A DNA stretch of 64,000 nucleotides, taken from assembly GCF_018138715.1 (NCBI RefSeq), contig NZ_JAGSHX010000006.1, positions 4,278,001 to 4,342,000 on the forward strand, in the 5' to 3' direction. Origin of the DNA: Streptomyces asiaticus (GTDB taxonomy: Bacteria; Actinomycetota; Actinomycetes; Streptomycetales; Streptomycetaceae). Positions 42,152 to 50,596 of the stretch are shown here, piece by piece. A model generated the notes under the pieces. The model was not told the DNA's origin and ran no database searches. It was given only the letters and a program-made list of their open reading frames with translations. A program made the translations under genes and the position numbers. Numbering within the stretch: position 1 is the stretch's first letter; every line of letters starts with the position of its first letter.

Positions 42152-42846
42152 ACCAAGTGGCGCTTCGCGTGCTGATCGCAGACGACCATGCGGTGGTCCG
42201 GCAGGGCCTGCGCATGATCCTTGGCCTCGACAACGACATCAAGGTGGTCGGCGAGACGACCAACGGCCGGGAAGCCGTGCGGCTGGCCCGGGAGCTGTGC
42301 CCCGACGTCGTCCTGATGGATCTGCTGATGCCGGTGATGGACGGCGTGTCCGCCACGGCGGAGATCCGCCAGGACCTCCCCGAGGTCGAGGTGGTGGCGC
42401 TGACCAGCTCCCTCGACGACGCCATGGTCATGGGCGCGGTCCGGGCGGGCGCCATCGGCTTCCTGCTGAAGAACGCCGAGGCCGACGACCTCCGCAACGC
42501 GGTGAAGGCCGCGGCCGCGGGCCAGATCCATGTCTCCCCCGCCGCGATCTCCCGGCTGATGGGCCAGGTCAGGGAGCCCAGCGGCCCGGAGCAGCTCACC
42601 GAGCGGGAGACCGAGGTGCTGACCATGCTCGCGCGCGGCAAGGCCAACAAGGAGATCGCCCACGATCTGCGGATCGGCCAGCAGACGGTGAAGACGTATG
42701 TGAGCCACATCCTGACCAAGCTCGGGGTGCACAGCCGGACCCAGGCGGCGGTCTACGCGGTGCAGTCCGGCCTGGTGCCCGCGGGTGAGCTCACCCCTCC
42801 GGAAGCAGTGAAGTCGACGACGAGGGAGCAGTGGTGGTCGGCGTGA
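42148..42846 (+). CDS. NarL/LuxR-family response regulator
   Basis: A 232-residue regulator. Receiver: LRVLIADDHAVVRQGLRMIL, VVLMDLLMPVMDG, GFLLKNAEADD. LuxR-type HTH: LTERETEVLTMLARGKANKE, then LRIGQQTVKTYVSHILTKLG. Start GTG overlaps the phosphatase stop (GTGA). The C-terminal tail runs into the next gene, which encodes the matching kinase. Confidence 0.92.
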   Translation: MNQVALRVLIADDHAVVRQGLRMILGLDNDIKVVGETTNGREAVRLARELCPDVVLMDLLMPVMDGVSATAEIRQDLPEVEVVALTSSLDDAMVMGAVRAGAIGFLLKNAEADDLRNAVKAAAAGQIHVSPAAISRLMGQVREPSGPEQLTERETEVLTMLARGKANKEIAHDLRIGQQTVKTYVSHILTKLGVHSRTQAAVYAVQSGLVPAGELTPPEAVKSTTREQWWSA

Positions 42847-44789
42847 TCAGTACACGATGGACCCCGACCCGGCGGAGACGGAGCGCCACCGCGCTCGCCG
42901 AGGTCACCCAACACATCCTGGCGGGCGAGACCGCCGACGCCACGCTCCGGCTGATCGCCCGCCGGGTGCGGGAGCTCCTGGGCGCCGATATGGCCCGGGT
43001 GATGGTGCTGGAGCCGGGCGACGTCCTGACGATACGGGCCACCGACGGCGCCCCGTGGACCGCGCCGAGCGGACCGCTGACGCCCGGCGGCTCCTCCCCC
43101 GCCCGCCAGGCGATCCGGGCCGGACGGCCCACGGTCTCCGGCGCCGAACGGCGGCCGCGCCGCCGCGGCCGGGACCCCCGGCACGCGGTCCCGGCCGCGG
43201 TGCTGGACGTGCCGCTGCTGGTACGCGGCCACCCCGTGGGGGTGATCGAGGTGGCGAACCGCGGCGGGGGGCGCCGGCTCAGCCATGCCGATGTGAGCAC
43301 CGTGGGACTCTTCGCGGCGGCCGCGGGCCATGCGGTCGCCCAGATCCGGCACCGGGAGCATCTGCGGCGGCTGGCGTCGGCGGCGGCCGGACCGGGCACC
43401 AACGGTTCCGGGGGCTCTTCCCTGGGGTCTTCGGAGCTCCCGGATCCTTCGGGGCCGTCGGTGGCGCCGGGGGCCGTGGGGCCTTCGGGGTTCGCCGGGG
43501 CCGCCGGGGCTTCGGGGTCCGCCGGGACTTCGGGGTCCGCCGGGACTTCGGGGTCCGCCGGGCCCTCCGGTTCTCCGTGGGGCTCGTCCGGTTCTCCGTG
43601 GGGCTCGTCCGGCCCCTCGGTGTTCCCCCGTCCCTCCGGCCCCTGCGTACGGCGGACCCTGGACTCCCTGGCCGCGGGCGCGGTGGCCCGTACCGGCGCC
43701 GCGAGCTGCACGGTCTATCTGCTGGAGCCCGGCCCGTCGGCGAATCTGCGCCTGGTCGGCGGCGGCCACGGCCACACCCCGCCGTCGCGGAAACCGGCGC
43801 TGGAGGCGATCGGCGGGGCCGCGCCCGTCATCCACGGCGGCGGCCGTACCGGCGCGGACGGCGAGGGCCCCGCGCGCGGCGCGGTGGCCGCGTGGCCGCT
43901 GCTGCGCGAATCCACCGCGATCGGCGCGATGTGCTGCCACTTCCCGCCCGGCCGCGACCCCGGCGAGGCGGACATCACCCTCCTGGAAGTGATCGCGGGG
44001 CATGCGTCCTGCGCGGTGGAGAACGACCGGCTGCGGGCGGCCACCCAGGACAAGGCCGTCCACGAGGAGCGGCATCGCATCTCGCGCGAGCTCCACGACT
44101 CGGTCTCACAGGCGCTCTACGGCATCGCGCTGGGCGCCCGTACCGCCCGCGAGATGCTGGAGCGCGACATCGACAGCGCGGAGCCGGTGGAAGGCCGGAC
44201 CGGGACGTCGAGTCCTGCGCGGGCGCCGGGCCGGGTCGATCCGGTGGCGGGCCACGAGACCGCCGGAGAGGTCGTGGACCTCGCCGAGCTGACCGAACTC
44301 GCCGAGCCCATCGAGTACATACGGCGGCTCGCGGACGCCGCGATCGCCGAGACCCGGACCCTGCTGTGCCGGCTGCGGCCCGAATCGCTGGAGGCCGAGG
44401 GCCTGGTGGCCGCGCTCACCCAGCATGTCGAGGCGCTCCGGGCCCGGTACGGGATCGCCACCGAGGCGAAGCTGGACGCCGAACCGGAGACCACACCGGA
44501 GGCCAAGCATGCCCTGTACCGGATCGCCCAGGAGTCGCTGCACAACGTCGCCAAGCATGCGCAGGCCCGGAACGTACGGCTCCATCTGCTGAACGAACCG
44601 GGCGCCATCACCTTGACGGTCGCCGACGACGGCGTGGGCTTCGACTGCAAGGGCTCCTTCCCCGGCCATCTCGGACTGCTCTCCATGCGGGAGCGGGCCC
44701 GTGAGGTGGGCGGCACGCTGAACGTGGACAGCCGCCCCGGACAGGGAAGTCGCATCCGGGCCAGGATCCCGGCCGCGCCGGACTCCTGA
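42834..44789 (+). CDS. GAF-domain sensor histidine kinase with collagen-like linker
   Basis: A 651-residue kinase. Two GAF domains (about residues 20-180 and 285-405) are separated by about 90 residues of Gly/Ser/Ala/Pro-rich sequence with GASGSAGTSGSAGTSGSAGP-type triplets and two copies of SGSPWGSS. The dimerisation/phospho-acceptor helix is HRISRELHDSVSQALYGIAL and the HATPase part has YRIAQESLHNVAKHAQARN and VADDGVGFD. A 40-residue variable insert splits the dimerisation helices. The GTG at 42834 has AGGGAG five bases upstream; starts at 42831 or 42843 are possible. No membrane segment, so it senses a cytoplasmic or bound ligand. Confidence 0.9.
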   Translation: MVGVISTRWTPTRRRRSATALAEVTQHILAGETADATLRLIARRVRELLGADMARVMVLEPGDVLTIRATDGAPWTAPSGPLTPGGSSPARQAIRAGRPTVSGAERRPRRRGRDPRHAVPAAVLDVPLLVRGHPVGVIEVANRGGGRRLSHADVSTVGLFAAAAGHAVAQIRHREHLRRLASAAAGPGTNGSGGSSLGSSELPDPSGPSVAPGAVGPSGFAGAAGASGSAGTSGSAGTSGSAGPSGSPWGSSGSPWGSSGPSVFPRPSGPCVRRTLDSLAAGAVARTGAASCTVYLLEPGPSANLRLVGGGHGHTPPSRKPALEAIGGAAPVIHGGGRTGADGEGPARGAVAAWPLLRESTAIGAMCCHFPPGRDPGEADITLLEVIAGHASCAVENDRLRAATQDKAVHEERHRISRELHDSVSQALYGIALGARTAREMLERDIDSAEPVEGRTGTSSPARAPGRVDPVAGHETAGEVVDLAELTELAEPIEYIRRLADAAIAETRTLLCRLRPESLEAEGLVAALTQHVEALRARYGIATEAKLDAEPETTPEAKHALYRIAQESLHNVAKHAQARNVRLHLLNEPGAITLTVADDGVGFDCKGSFPGHLGLLSMRERAREVGGTLNVDSRPGQGSRIRARIPAAPDS

Positions 44790-44888
44790 TCCGGCGCCCT
44801 GGGACCACTTGTTGACGACGTCCTGAAACCAGCCGCCGATGACACGCCCTCAAGCCCACTACTGACGACATATGAGACATTTCTGTCC

Positions 44889-45890
44889 ATGCAGCCGACC
44901 GTGCGGGACCACGCGCTGGCGGACGGCCTCCGGGTCGGCCAAGCGGCGGTGGAAGAGGGCCTGTTGCGGGCCACCAAGAGCGATGTGCCGTTCATCACCG
45001 AGGCCGCGCGGGAGCTCACGCGCACGGCCGGGCGGCGGCTCCGGCCGCTGCTGGTGCTGCTGGCGGCGCGGTTCGGCGACCCCGGCGCACCGGGCGTGGT
45101 GCCCGCCGCCGTGGTCGTCGAGCTGACCCATCTGGCCACCCACTACCACGACGACGTCCGGGACGAGGCGGCCGTACGACGCGACGCCCCGCGCCCGGAC
45201 GCCAACTGGGACAACACGGTGGCGGTGCTCACCGGCGACTTCCTCTTCGCCCGCGCCTCGCACATCCTGGCCGACCTGGGGCCGGAGGCCGTACGGATCC
45301 AGGCCCAGGCGTTCCGGCGGCAGGTCACCGGCCAGATCCTGGAGACGGCCGGACCGTGCGAGGGCCGCGACCCCGTCGAGCACCATCTGGACGTGCTGGC
45401 GAGCCGGACCGGCTCACTGACCGCCGTCTCCGGACGGCTGGGCGCGCTGGCCTCGGGTGCGGATCCGAGCGTCGCGGACGCGCTCGCGCGGTACGGCGAA
45501 CGGCTGGGCGTGGCGAGCCATCTCGCCGACGAGGTGGCGGCCCCCACCGCCCGCCGCCCCACCCTGCCCGTCCTGCTGCTGGCGGGGGCCGCCGACCCCG
45601 CGGACCGGGAGCTGCACGAGCTGCTCACCGGGCCCGCCGAGCGGGCGGGGCACGCGGAGGCGGTGGGGCACGCGGAGGCGGTGGGGCACGCCGAGTGGGC
45701 GGGGCACGCGGAGGCGGTGGCGCGGCTGCGCACCCATCCGGTCCTGGACCGGGCCCGCGAGGAGACCGCCCGCCAAGCCGACGCGGCCCGCGCGGCCCTG
45801 TCGACGCTGCCCGGCTGCCCGGCGCGGGACGTCCTGGAGTCGCTGTGCGAGACGGTCGTCGCCCCTACGGCACCCAGTAGTTGTGGCTGA
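44889..45890 (+). CDS. Polyprenyl diphosphate synthase-like protein lacking second Asp-rich motif
   Basis: A 333-residue all-helical isoprenyl synthase. The first Asp-rich motif is intact (HYHDDVRDEAAVRRDAP, DD at 88-89), as are the Lys/Arg substrate sites (AGRRLRPLLVLL) and VLTGDFLFARAS. Where FQLxDDxxD plus the GKxxGTDLREG segment should follow, the sequence is GVASHLADEVAAPTARRPTL, about 14 residues shorter and without the DDxxD. The C-terminal half also has four GHAEAV-type repeats (about 254-277). Chain-elongation activity is thus doubtful. It may be a non-catalytic partner subunit. Its 3' end overlaps the GH8 gene by 26 bp. Confidence 0.8.
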   Translation: MQPTVRDHALADGLRVGQAAVEEGLLRATKSDVPFITEAARELTRTAGRRLRPLLVLLAARFGDPGAPGVVPAAVVVELTHLATHYHDDVRDEAAVRRDAPRPDANWDNTVAVLTGDFLFARASHILADLGPEAVRIQAQAFRRQVTGQILETAGPCEGRDPVEHHLDVLASRTGSLTAVSGRLGALASGADPSVADALARYGERLGVASHLADEVAAPTARRPTLPVLLLAGAADPADRELHELLTGPAERAGHAEAVGHAEAVGHAEWAGHAEAVARLRTHPVLDRAREETARQADAARAALSTLPGCPARDVLESLCETVVAPTAPSSCG

Positions 45891-47175
45891 CCACCAGCAT
45901 CGACTGGAGCTGCACCCCCGCCGCGTAGGCGCGGGCCGGATCGGGCGGGGCGGCGCACATCCGCGCCCACAGCGCGTCCAGCCAGCCCTGCGCCGCCCCG
46001 GCCTCTTCGTGGTCCGCGCCCTCGTCCGCGCCCTCGCCCTCGTCCCCGCCCTCGTCCGCGCCCTCCGTCAGCGCGGCGACCGCGAAGGGCGCGAAGAAGG
46101 CGGGCGAGCCCGGGTCCCCATAGGCCGTGCCGTCGAGCCGGTATCCACTCCGGATCCGCCCGGGATCACCGCCCGTCGCCGCCCTCGCCCAGCGGCTGAG
46201 TCCCCGCGCGGCCGCCCGGGTGCGTGCGTCGCCGCTGGTCACCGCGTCGGCGCCGAGCCGCCAGGGGGCGCGGCAGGCGTTCCAGTGGTAGTCGCCGTCA
46301 TGCGGGCTCTCCAGGACCTGACCGGGCGCGGGCCTCGGCTCGCCGGACGTGGTGTCCACGACGAAGTCGGGGAGCAGCCCGGTGGCCGGGGCATGGCGGG
46401 CGTGCAGCTCCCCGGTCAGCGACAGATGGGCGTCCAGCACCTCGTCCCACCGCGGATCGCCGGTGGCCGCCCGGAACGCCCGGAAGTGGTCCGGCATCCA
46501 GTCCGACGTACGGGAGACCTCGTCATAGCGGCCCGAGGACCAGTCGCCGAGCCTGGTCAGCCGGGTGGTGGGGTGCACCTCGCACTCCATGACGGCGTCG
46601 ATCCGCCGTACCGCGAGCGCCTCGTAGTCGTAGCCGTAGTCGTGGTCGTGGTCGTAGTCGTCGTGGTCATACCCGCCGTAGTCGTCGTGGCCGCCGCACC
46701 CGCCATGGCCGCTCCCCCACTGCCGGTCCGCGAGCAGCAGCCCGTACGCGATGTCGAGGTCGCCGTCGGTCGCCGAGTCCCGTCCCCCGACGTCCCGGCC
46801 CCCGGCGTCCTGCTGGGCGGCGTGCAGATCGGGGTGGTGCACGGAGGGGTGGGCCAGGACATACCGGAGGATGCCGTCGAAGAGGGCGTGGGCGTCGGGG
46901 TCGGCGCCCGCCATCAGCGCGGTGATCACCAGTCCGTAGCCCTGGGCCTCGGACACGAAGGGGTACGCCGCGTCGGGGGTGAACACCGCGCGCCGGCCCC
47001 GGCCGCCCACCTCGTCGCCCGACCGCAGGAAGTACGCCTTCCACAGCTCGTAGTGGCCCAGGACCCGCCGGTCGGCCGCCGCCGGGTCGCCGTCGCGGGA
47101 GGGCCGGAGCGTGCCGGGGGCGTACGGGATGGCATGCGCCCCGAAGGGGACGCGGGCCTCGGCGCGTCCCGTCAT
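45865..47175 (-). CDS. GH8-family glycoside hydrolase (endoglucanase-like), no signal peptide
   Basis: A 436-residue (alpha/alpha)6-barrel hydrolase. GH8 signatures: FVSEAQGYGLVITALMAGAD with the catalytic Glu, SATDGDLDIAYGLLLADRQW with the catalytic Asp, and the C-terminal FFAPFAVAAL block. The N-terminus MTGRAEARVPFGAHAIPYAP is not a secretion signal, unlike normal GH8 cellulases. A His/Asp/Tyr/Gly-rich insert (HDDYGGYDHDDYDHDHDYGY, about residues 162-182) sits next to the active-site Asp region, possibly a metal-binding loop. A second acidic repeat (GADEGGDEGEGADEGADHEE) lies near the C-terminus. The ATG overlaps the stop of a tiny membrane-protein gene (ATGA). Confidence 0.85.
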   Translation of the reverse strand: MTGRAEARVPFGAHAIPYAPGTLRPSRDGDPAAADRRVLGHYELWKAYFLRSGDEVGGRGRRAVFTPDAAYPFVSEAQGYGLVITALMAGADPDAHALFDGILRYVLAHPSVHHPDLHAAQQDAGGRDVGGRDSATDGDLDIAYGLLLADRQWGSGHGGCGGHDDYGGYDHDDYDHDHDYGYDYEALAVRRIDAVMECEVHPTTRLTRLGDWSSGRYDEVSRTSDWMPDHFRAFRAATGDPRWDEVLDAHLSLTGELHARHAPATGLLPDFVVDTTSGEPRPAPGQVLESPHDGDYHWNACRAPWRLGADAVTSGDARTRAAARGLSRWARAATGGDPGRIRSGYRLDGTAYGDPGSPAFFAPFAVAALTEGADEGGDEGEGADEGADHEEAGAAQGWLDALWARMCAAPPDPARAYAAGVQLQSMLVVSHNYWVP

Positions 47176-47342
47176 CGGAGCCGACGCCGCCGGCCCCGCC
47201 GTGCCAGCCGCACCAGCCCGAAGACGATGTCGACCACCAGCACCACCACACCGATGACCAGCAGATAGCCCAGACCGTGCACCACCCAGCCGATGAGGCC
47301 GAGCACGATGGCCACGATCACCAGGAACAGGAAGAGCGCCAC
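47172..47342 (-). CDS. 56-residue hydrophobic membrane protein
   Basis: A tiny gene, from a GTG at 47342 (GAGGAG about 11 bases upstream) to a TGA overlapping the GH8 start by four bases. The product is two membrane segments, FLFLVIVAIVLGLIGWVVHG and LGYLLVIGVVVLVVDIVFGL, with a basic C-terminus (RLARRGRRRRLR). It resembles widespread small stress-related membrane proteins of actinobacteria; function unknown. It is 39 bp after the PRC-barrel gene, making a PRC - small membrane protein - GH8 operon. Confidence 0.8.
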   Translation of the reverse strand: MALFLFLVIVAIVLGLIGWVVHGLGYLLVIGVVVLVVDIVFGLVRLARRGRRRRLR

Positions 47343-47381
47343 CGCCGACCCCTCTCCTCGATCGTCACGAGTCCTCGGCCA

Positions 47382-47738
47382 TCAGCGGCGCGCGAGCTGC
47401 CGCCCGCCGCCCGGACCCGACTGGTACGTCTTCCCGTAGTGCTGGAAGATCGCGCCCTCCTGCTCCGCGGGCAGCACATCGTCCATGCCGAGCGAGGGTG
47501 CCTTCTTCACCAGCGACCGCGTGTAGGAGACCTTCACATAGCCCGGCCCGACCACCGCGTCGTCCACGGGGACGAACACCAGACGGTGGCGGGTGGGCAG
47601 TCCGGTGCGGACGGTGGCCATGGCGGGCTCGTCGGTGGACGTGGCCACGTAGATCGCCTCGAGCACCCCGATCTTGCGGCCCTGCTCATCGACGACATCC
47701 TGGTCGCGCCACTCACGGATATCGGCTGGCTGGATCAT
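47382..47738 (-). CDS. PRC-barrel domain protein
   Basis: A 118-residue protein. The PRC-barrel pattern begins IREWRDQDVVDEQGRKIGVL and continues with HRLVFVPVDDAVVGPGYVKV. Such domains occur in RNA processing and photosystem proteins, and in small stress-induced proteins of Streptomyces. Cytoplasmic. Head of an operon with the 56-residue membrane protein and GH8 gene; divergent from the 55-residue hydrophobic protein. Confidence 0.88.
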   Translation of the reverse strand: MIQPADIREWRDQDVVDEQGRKIGVLEAIYVATSTDEPAMATVRTGLPTRHRLVFVPVDDAVVGPGYVKVSYTRSLVKKAPSLGMDDVLPAEQEGAIFQHYGKTYQSGPGGGRQLARR

Positions 47739-47851
47739 GACGTATCACCCTCTGACCTCTGCCCTTCCAGCCTGCCTCCGCTCACCGCGGGACGCCACGC
47801 CATCCGGCCACCAGGAGTAACCGAGTGTTCGAAAGAGCATGAATTGATCAG

Positions 47852-47876
47852 GTGTGCCGGATTCCCGAAGGGGTAC
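47852..47876 (+). promoter_or_regulatory. SigB/SigF-type promoter of the 55-residue membrane protein
   Basis: GTGT (47852-47855), 15 bp, then GGGTAC (47871-47876), fitting the group 3 stress-sigma consensus GNNT-N14-16-GGGTAC/T known in Streptomyces. The gene start is 27 bp downstream. A sigma factor of this class is encoded at 48250-49173. Confidence 0.65.
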
Positions 47877-47902
47877 TCGGCGCGGCGAGGAGGTTGGTAA
47901 TC

Positions 47903-48070
47903 ATGGTCCCCCTAATTGTCGTTCTACTTCTCGCCCTGCTGCTCTTCGGCGCCGGATTCGCTCTGAAGGCTCTGTGGTGGATCGCGGTCATCGTGCTCGC
48001 CGTCTGGCTGATCGGCTTCATCGTCCGTCCAACGGTCGGCGGCCGGCGAGGGCGGTGGTATCGCTGGTAG
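47903..48070 (+). CDS. 55-residue hydrophobic membrane protein
   Basis: Starts MVPLIVVLLLALLLFGAGFA, with GAGGAGG nine bases before the ATG at 47903. Two membrane segments (the second is ALWWIAVIVLAVWLIGFIV) and a basic, aromatic tail GGRRGRWYRW. Similar small 'hydrophobic proteins' are common next to stress genes in Streptomyces. A stress-sigma promoter is seen upstream, and a strong terminator follows. Confidence 0.8.
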   Translation: MVPLIVVLLLALLLFGAGFALKALWWIAVIVLAVWLIGFIVRPTVGGRRGRWYRW

Positions 48071-48104
48071 CCCGAAGCCGGCACAGATAAACCACAACGC
48101 GATA

Positions 48105-48148
48105 CCGAAGGGGCCCGGCCGGAGAAATCTCCGGCCGGGCCCCTTCGG
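48105..48148. terminator. Strong bidirectional hairpin terminator
   Basis: A perfect 21-bp stem (48105-48125 and 48128-48148) with a 2-base loop, between the convergent small membrane-protein and sigma-factor genes. Confidence 0.92.
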
Positions 48149-48249
48149 TCGTGTTCTGTTGTAATCAGCGGCGTCGTGATCAGCAGCGCGGCGGCAGTGC
48201 CCCTTCGTACGGCCCTTTCGTACCCGGGCCTACTCCTCCGTACGCGGAC

Positions 48250-49173
48250 CTACTCCTCGGTGAGCATGCCGCGCCGCAGTCGGCCGAGCGCACGGCTGAG
48301 CAGCCGGGAGACATGCATCTGGGAGACGCCGAGCTCGGTGCCGATCTCGGACTGCGTCATCTCCTCGCCGAACCGCATCTGAAGAATGCGGCGGTCCCGC
48401 TCACCGAGCTGCTCCACCAGCGGCTTGAGCGCGTGCAGGTTCTCCACGGCCTCCATGGCCGGGTCGACGTCGCCGAACCGGTCCGCGTACGTGGTCACGC
48501 GGGTGGCGCCGCCCTCCTGGTCCGCGGGCGCGTCCAGCGAGGTGGTGAGATAGCCGTTGCTGGCCACCAGTCCGTCGACGACCTCGTCCTCGCTCAGCCG
48601 CAGATGCTCCGCGAGCTCGGCCGTGGTGGGAGACCGGTCCAGCCGCTGGAACAGCTCCTCGTTCGCCTTGGCGAGGTCGATCCGCAACTCCTGGAGCCGG
48701 CGGGGGACATGCACCGCCCAGCTGGTGTCGCGGAAGAACCGCTTGATCTCGCCGACGATGTACGGAACGGCGAAGGTGGTGAACTCCACCTCACGGCTCA
48801 GGTCGAACCGGTCGATCGCCTTGATCAGCCCTATGGTGCCGACCTGGACGATGTCCTCCATCTCCACCGAGCGGTTGTGGAACCGCCGGGCGGCGTACCG
48901 GACCAGCGACAGATTGAGCTCGATGAGGGTGTTCCGCACGTACTGGTACTCGTGCGTCCCCTCCTCCAGCTCCGTCAGCCGATCCAGGAACGTCTTGGTC
49001 AGCGCCCGTGCGTCCTTGGGCGCCACCTTTGCCGGATCGTCCACCGTGGGCAGATCGACGGGACCGGCGGTCTTGACTCCATCCACTGCAATGTCACTTA
49101 CGCGAACGTCATGTGCCTGCTCAGCTTCCGCTGCTGTCAGCATCGACATCGTCGCGGGTGCCGTGTCGTTCAC
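48250..49173 (-). CDS. Group 3 (SigB/SigF-subfamily) RNA polymerase sigma factor
   Basis: Stress- or sporulation-type sigma factor of 307 residues from the GTG at 49173 (GGGAG seven bases upstream). Region 2: LVRYAARRFHNRSVEMEDIV, VGTIGLIKAIDRFDLSREVE; region 3: VPRRLQELRIDLAKANEELF; region 4: LVEQLGERDRRILQMRFGEE and the HTH IGTELGVSQMHVSRLLSRAL. The frame is open to an ATG at 49245 that overlaps the MFS stop codon (ATGA), but the nearest AGGAGG is one base before it, too close to use. No anti-sigma gene is adjacent, so a partner would be elsewhere. Confidence 0.9.
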   Translation of the reverse strand: MNDTAPATMSMLTAAEAEQAHDVRVSDIAVDGVKTAGPVDLPTVDDPAKVAPKDARALTKTFLDRLTELEEGTHEYQYVRNTLIELNLSLVRYAARRFHNRSVEMEDIVQVGTIGLIKAIDRFDLSREVEFTTFAVPYIVGEIKRFFRDTSWAVHVPRRLQELRIDLAKANEELFQRLDRSPTTAELAEHLRLSEDEVVDGLVASNGYLTTSLDAPADQEGGATRVTTYADRFGDVDPAMEAVENLHALKPLVEQLGERDRRILQMRFGEEMTQSEIGTELGVSQMHVSRLLSRALGRLRRGMLTEE

Positions 49174-49241
49174 CGTCGCACTCCCTATATCGGCTGCATG
49201 CATAGGCTGATTGGGGTCCCGTCTACCCACCCTCCATGCCC

Positions 49242-50573
49242 TCATGCCTCCTTCTTCTGGACGGACGGCGGGCCGGTGAACACCACCAGGCCGCCGACGA
49301 GGGCCAACGCCATGAGCACGGCCCCGAAGACGGTCGCCCCCGCCGTCAGCCCCACCGCGTCACTGAGATAACCCGCCGTTACCGGCAGTACGCCCGCGGG
49401 CACATAGCCGCCGACGTTGAGCGCCGCGTTGGCCTCCGCCAGACGGCCCGGCGGAACACTGGAGTTGAGCAGCGACAACCCACCGAGCTGCCCCATCCCC
49501 TGCCCCGCGCCGGCCAGCAGCGCGGCGGCGACGAGCAGCGGCACGGAGGAGGCGCGGACGGCGGCGATGAGCGCACCCATGCCGATCGTCGTACTGACCG
49601 CACCGGCGAGGAGGATCGTCCGCCGATCCAGCCGCTGGACCGCGAACTGCGCACCGGTCGCGGTGAGGAACATCACGAAGGCCATGGCCCCCGCGACCAC
49701 GGGGCTGGTGGTGTGCAGCAACCCGGAGAGCAGCGACGGCCCGAGGGACAGCACGAAGGAGGTGGCGGTGATGCCGGGGGCGAAGACGGCGATCCCCATG
49801 AGGAGTTCCCCACCACTCCCCCGAGGCACCCCGGGAATCCGCACCCAGGCCCTGCTCGCGGGCACGGACCGTGCGGACGCGGACCGTTCGAGCACGGACC
49901 GTGCGGACGCGGACGGTGCGGACGCGGACGGTGCGGACGCGGACGGTGCGGACGCGGACCGCGCTGGCACACCGGAGGAACCACGCAACGGCATCCGCAC
50001 CACGACCAGGACCGCCGCCACCAGCAGCACCGCCTCCAGGGCGAACACCCCCTCGCCCAACACGCCCGCGAGCAACGGCCCAAGACCGGCCCCGAACACC
50101 ATCGCGCACGAGGCCAGCAGCGCCGCCAACCGCCGTCGCCCCGGCCCGGCCACATCGGTCACCGCCGCCATTCCGGCGGAGACCACGGCGCCGACCGCGA
50201 TCCCACTGAACAGCCGCGCCACGAGCAGCGCGGCCACGCTCGACGCACTCGCGAAGATCGCGCACGCTGCCAGCGCGAGCCCGAGCGCGGGCAGCAGCAC
50301 GGGCTTACGCCCCACCCGGTCCGAGACCACACCCGAGACCAGCAGCGAACCGAGCAACCCGACGATGTAGCAGGCGAAGATCACCGTCAGGGTGCCCTTG
50401 GAGAACCCGATGTCGCGCTGCCACCGCACATACAGCGGCGTGGCCGCGTTCGAGAGGACGAACACCGCGGTCACCGGCCACGCGGCGGTCCACACCCACC
50501 GGGTGGCGACGCCGTCTTCCCCTCCGTCGGCCTCCCGCACACCCGAGACCACCCCCACCCGACTCCCGAACAC
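49242..50573 (-). CDS. MFS-family efflux transporter
   Basis: Drug/proton antiporter type, 443 residues from the GTG at 50573 (GGAGG seven bases upstream). Twelve membrane segments are predicted, with the MFS motif A region SDRVGRKPVLLPALGLALAA after the second. The central cytoplasmic loop is expanded by a Ser/Ala/Arg/Pro-rich stretch encoded by 15-bp repeats. Divergent ArsR gene with shared operator sequences implies substrate-induced derepression. Substrate unknown. Confidence 0.9.
   Translation of the reverse strand: MFGSRVGVVSGVREADGGEDGVATRWVWTAAWPVTAVFVLSNAATPLYVRWQRDIGFSKGTLTVIFACYIVGLLGSLLVSGVVSDRVGRKPVLLPALGLALAACAIFASASSVAALLVARLFSGIAVGAVVSAGMAAVTDVAGPGRRRLAALLASCAMVFGAGLGPLLAGVLGEGVFALEAVLLVAAVLVVVRMPLRGSSGVPARSASAPSASAPSASAPSASARSVLERSASARSVPASRAWVRIPGVPRGSGGELLMGIAVFAPGITATSFVLSLGPSLLSGLLHTTSPVVAGAMAFVMFLTATGAQFAVQRLDRRTILLAGAVSTTIGMGALIAAVRASSVPLLVAAALLAGAGQGMGQLGGLSLLNSSVPPGRLAEANAALNVGGYVPAGVLPVTAGYLSDAVGLTAGATVFGAVLMALALVGGLVVFTGPPSVQKKEA
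49901..49960. repeat. 15-bp coding tandem repeat in the MFS gene
   Basis: Four consecutive copies of GTGCGGACGCGGACG (last base varies), with a fifth isolated copy at 49871-49885. On the minus strand they encode the SAPSA-type repeats of the transporter's central loop. Confidence 0.9.
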
Positions 50574-50596
50574 CACAGCTCCTCCCGACGAACACT

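Noticed and set aside
49173..49245. ATG at 49245 as sigma-factor start by ATGA coupling to the MFS gene
   Set aside because: The ribosome-site-like AGGAGG is only one base before it, while a GTG at 49173 has a well-placed GGGAG. It is kept as an alternative only.
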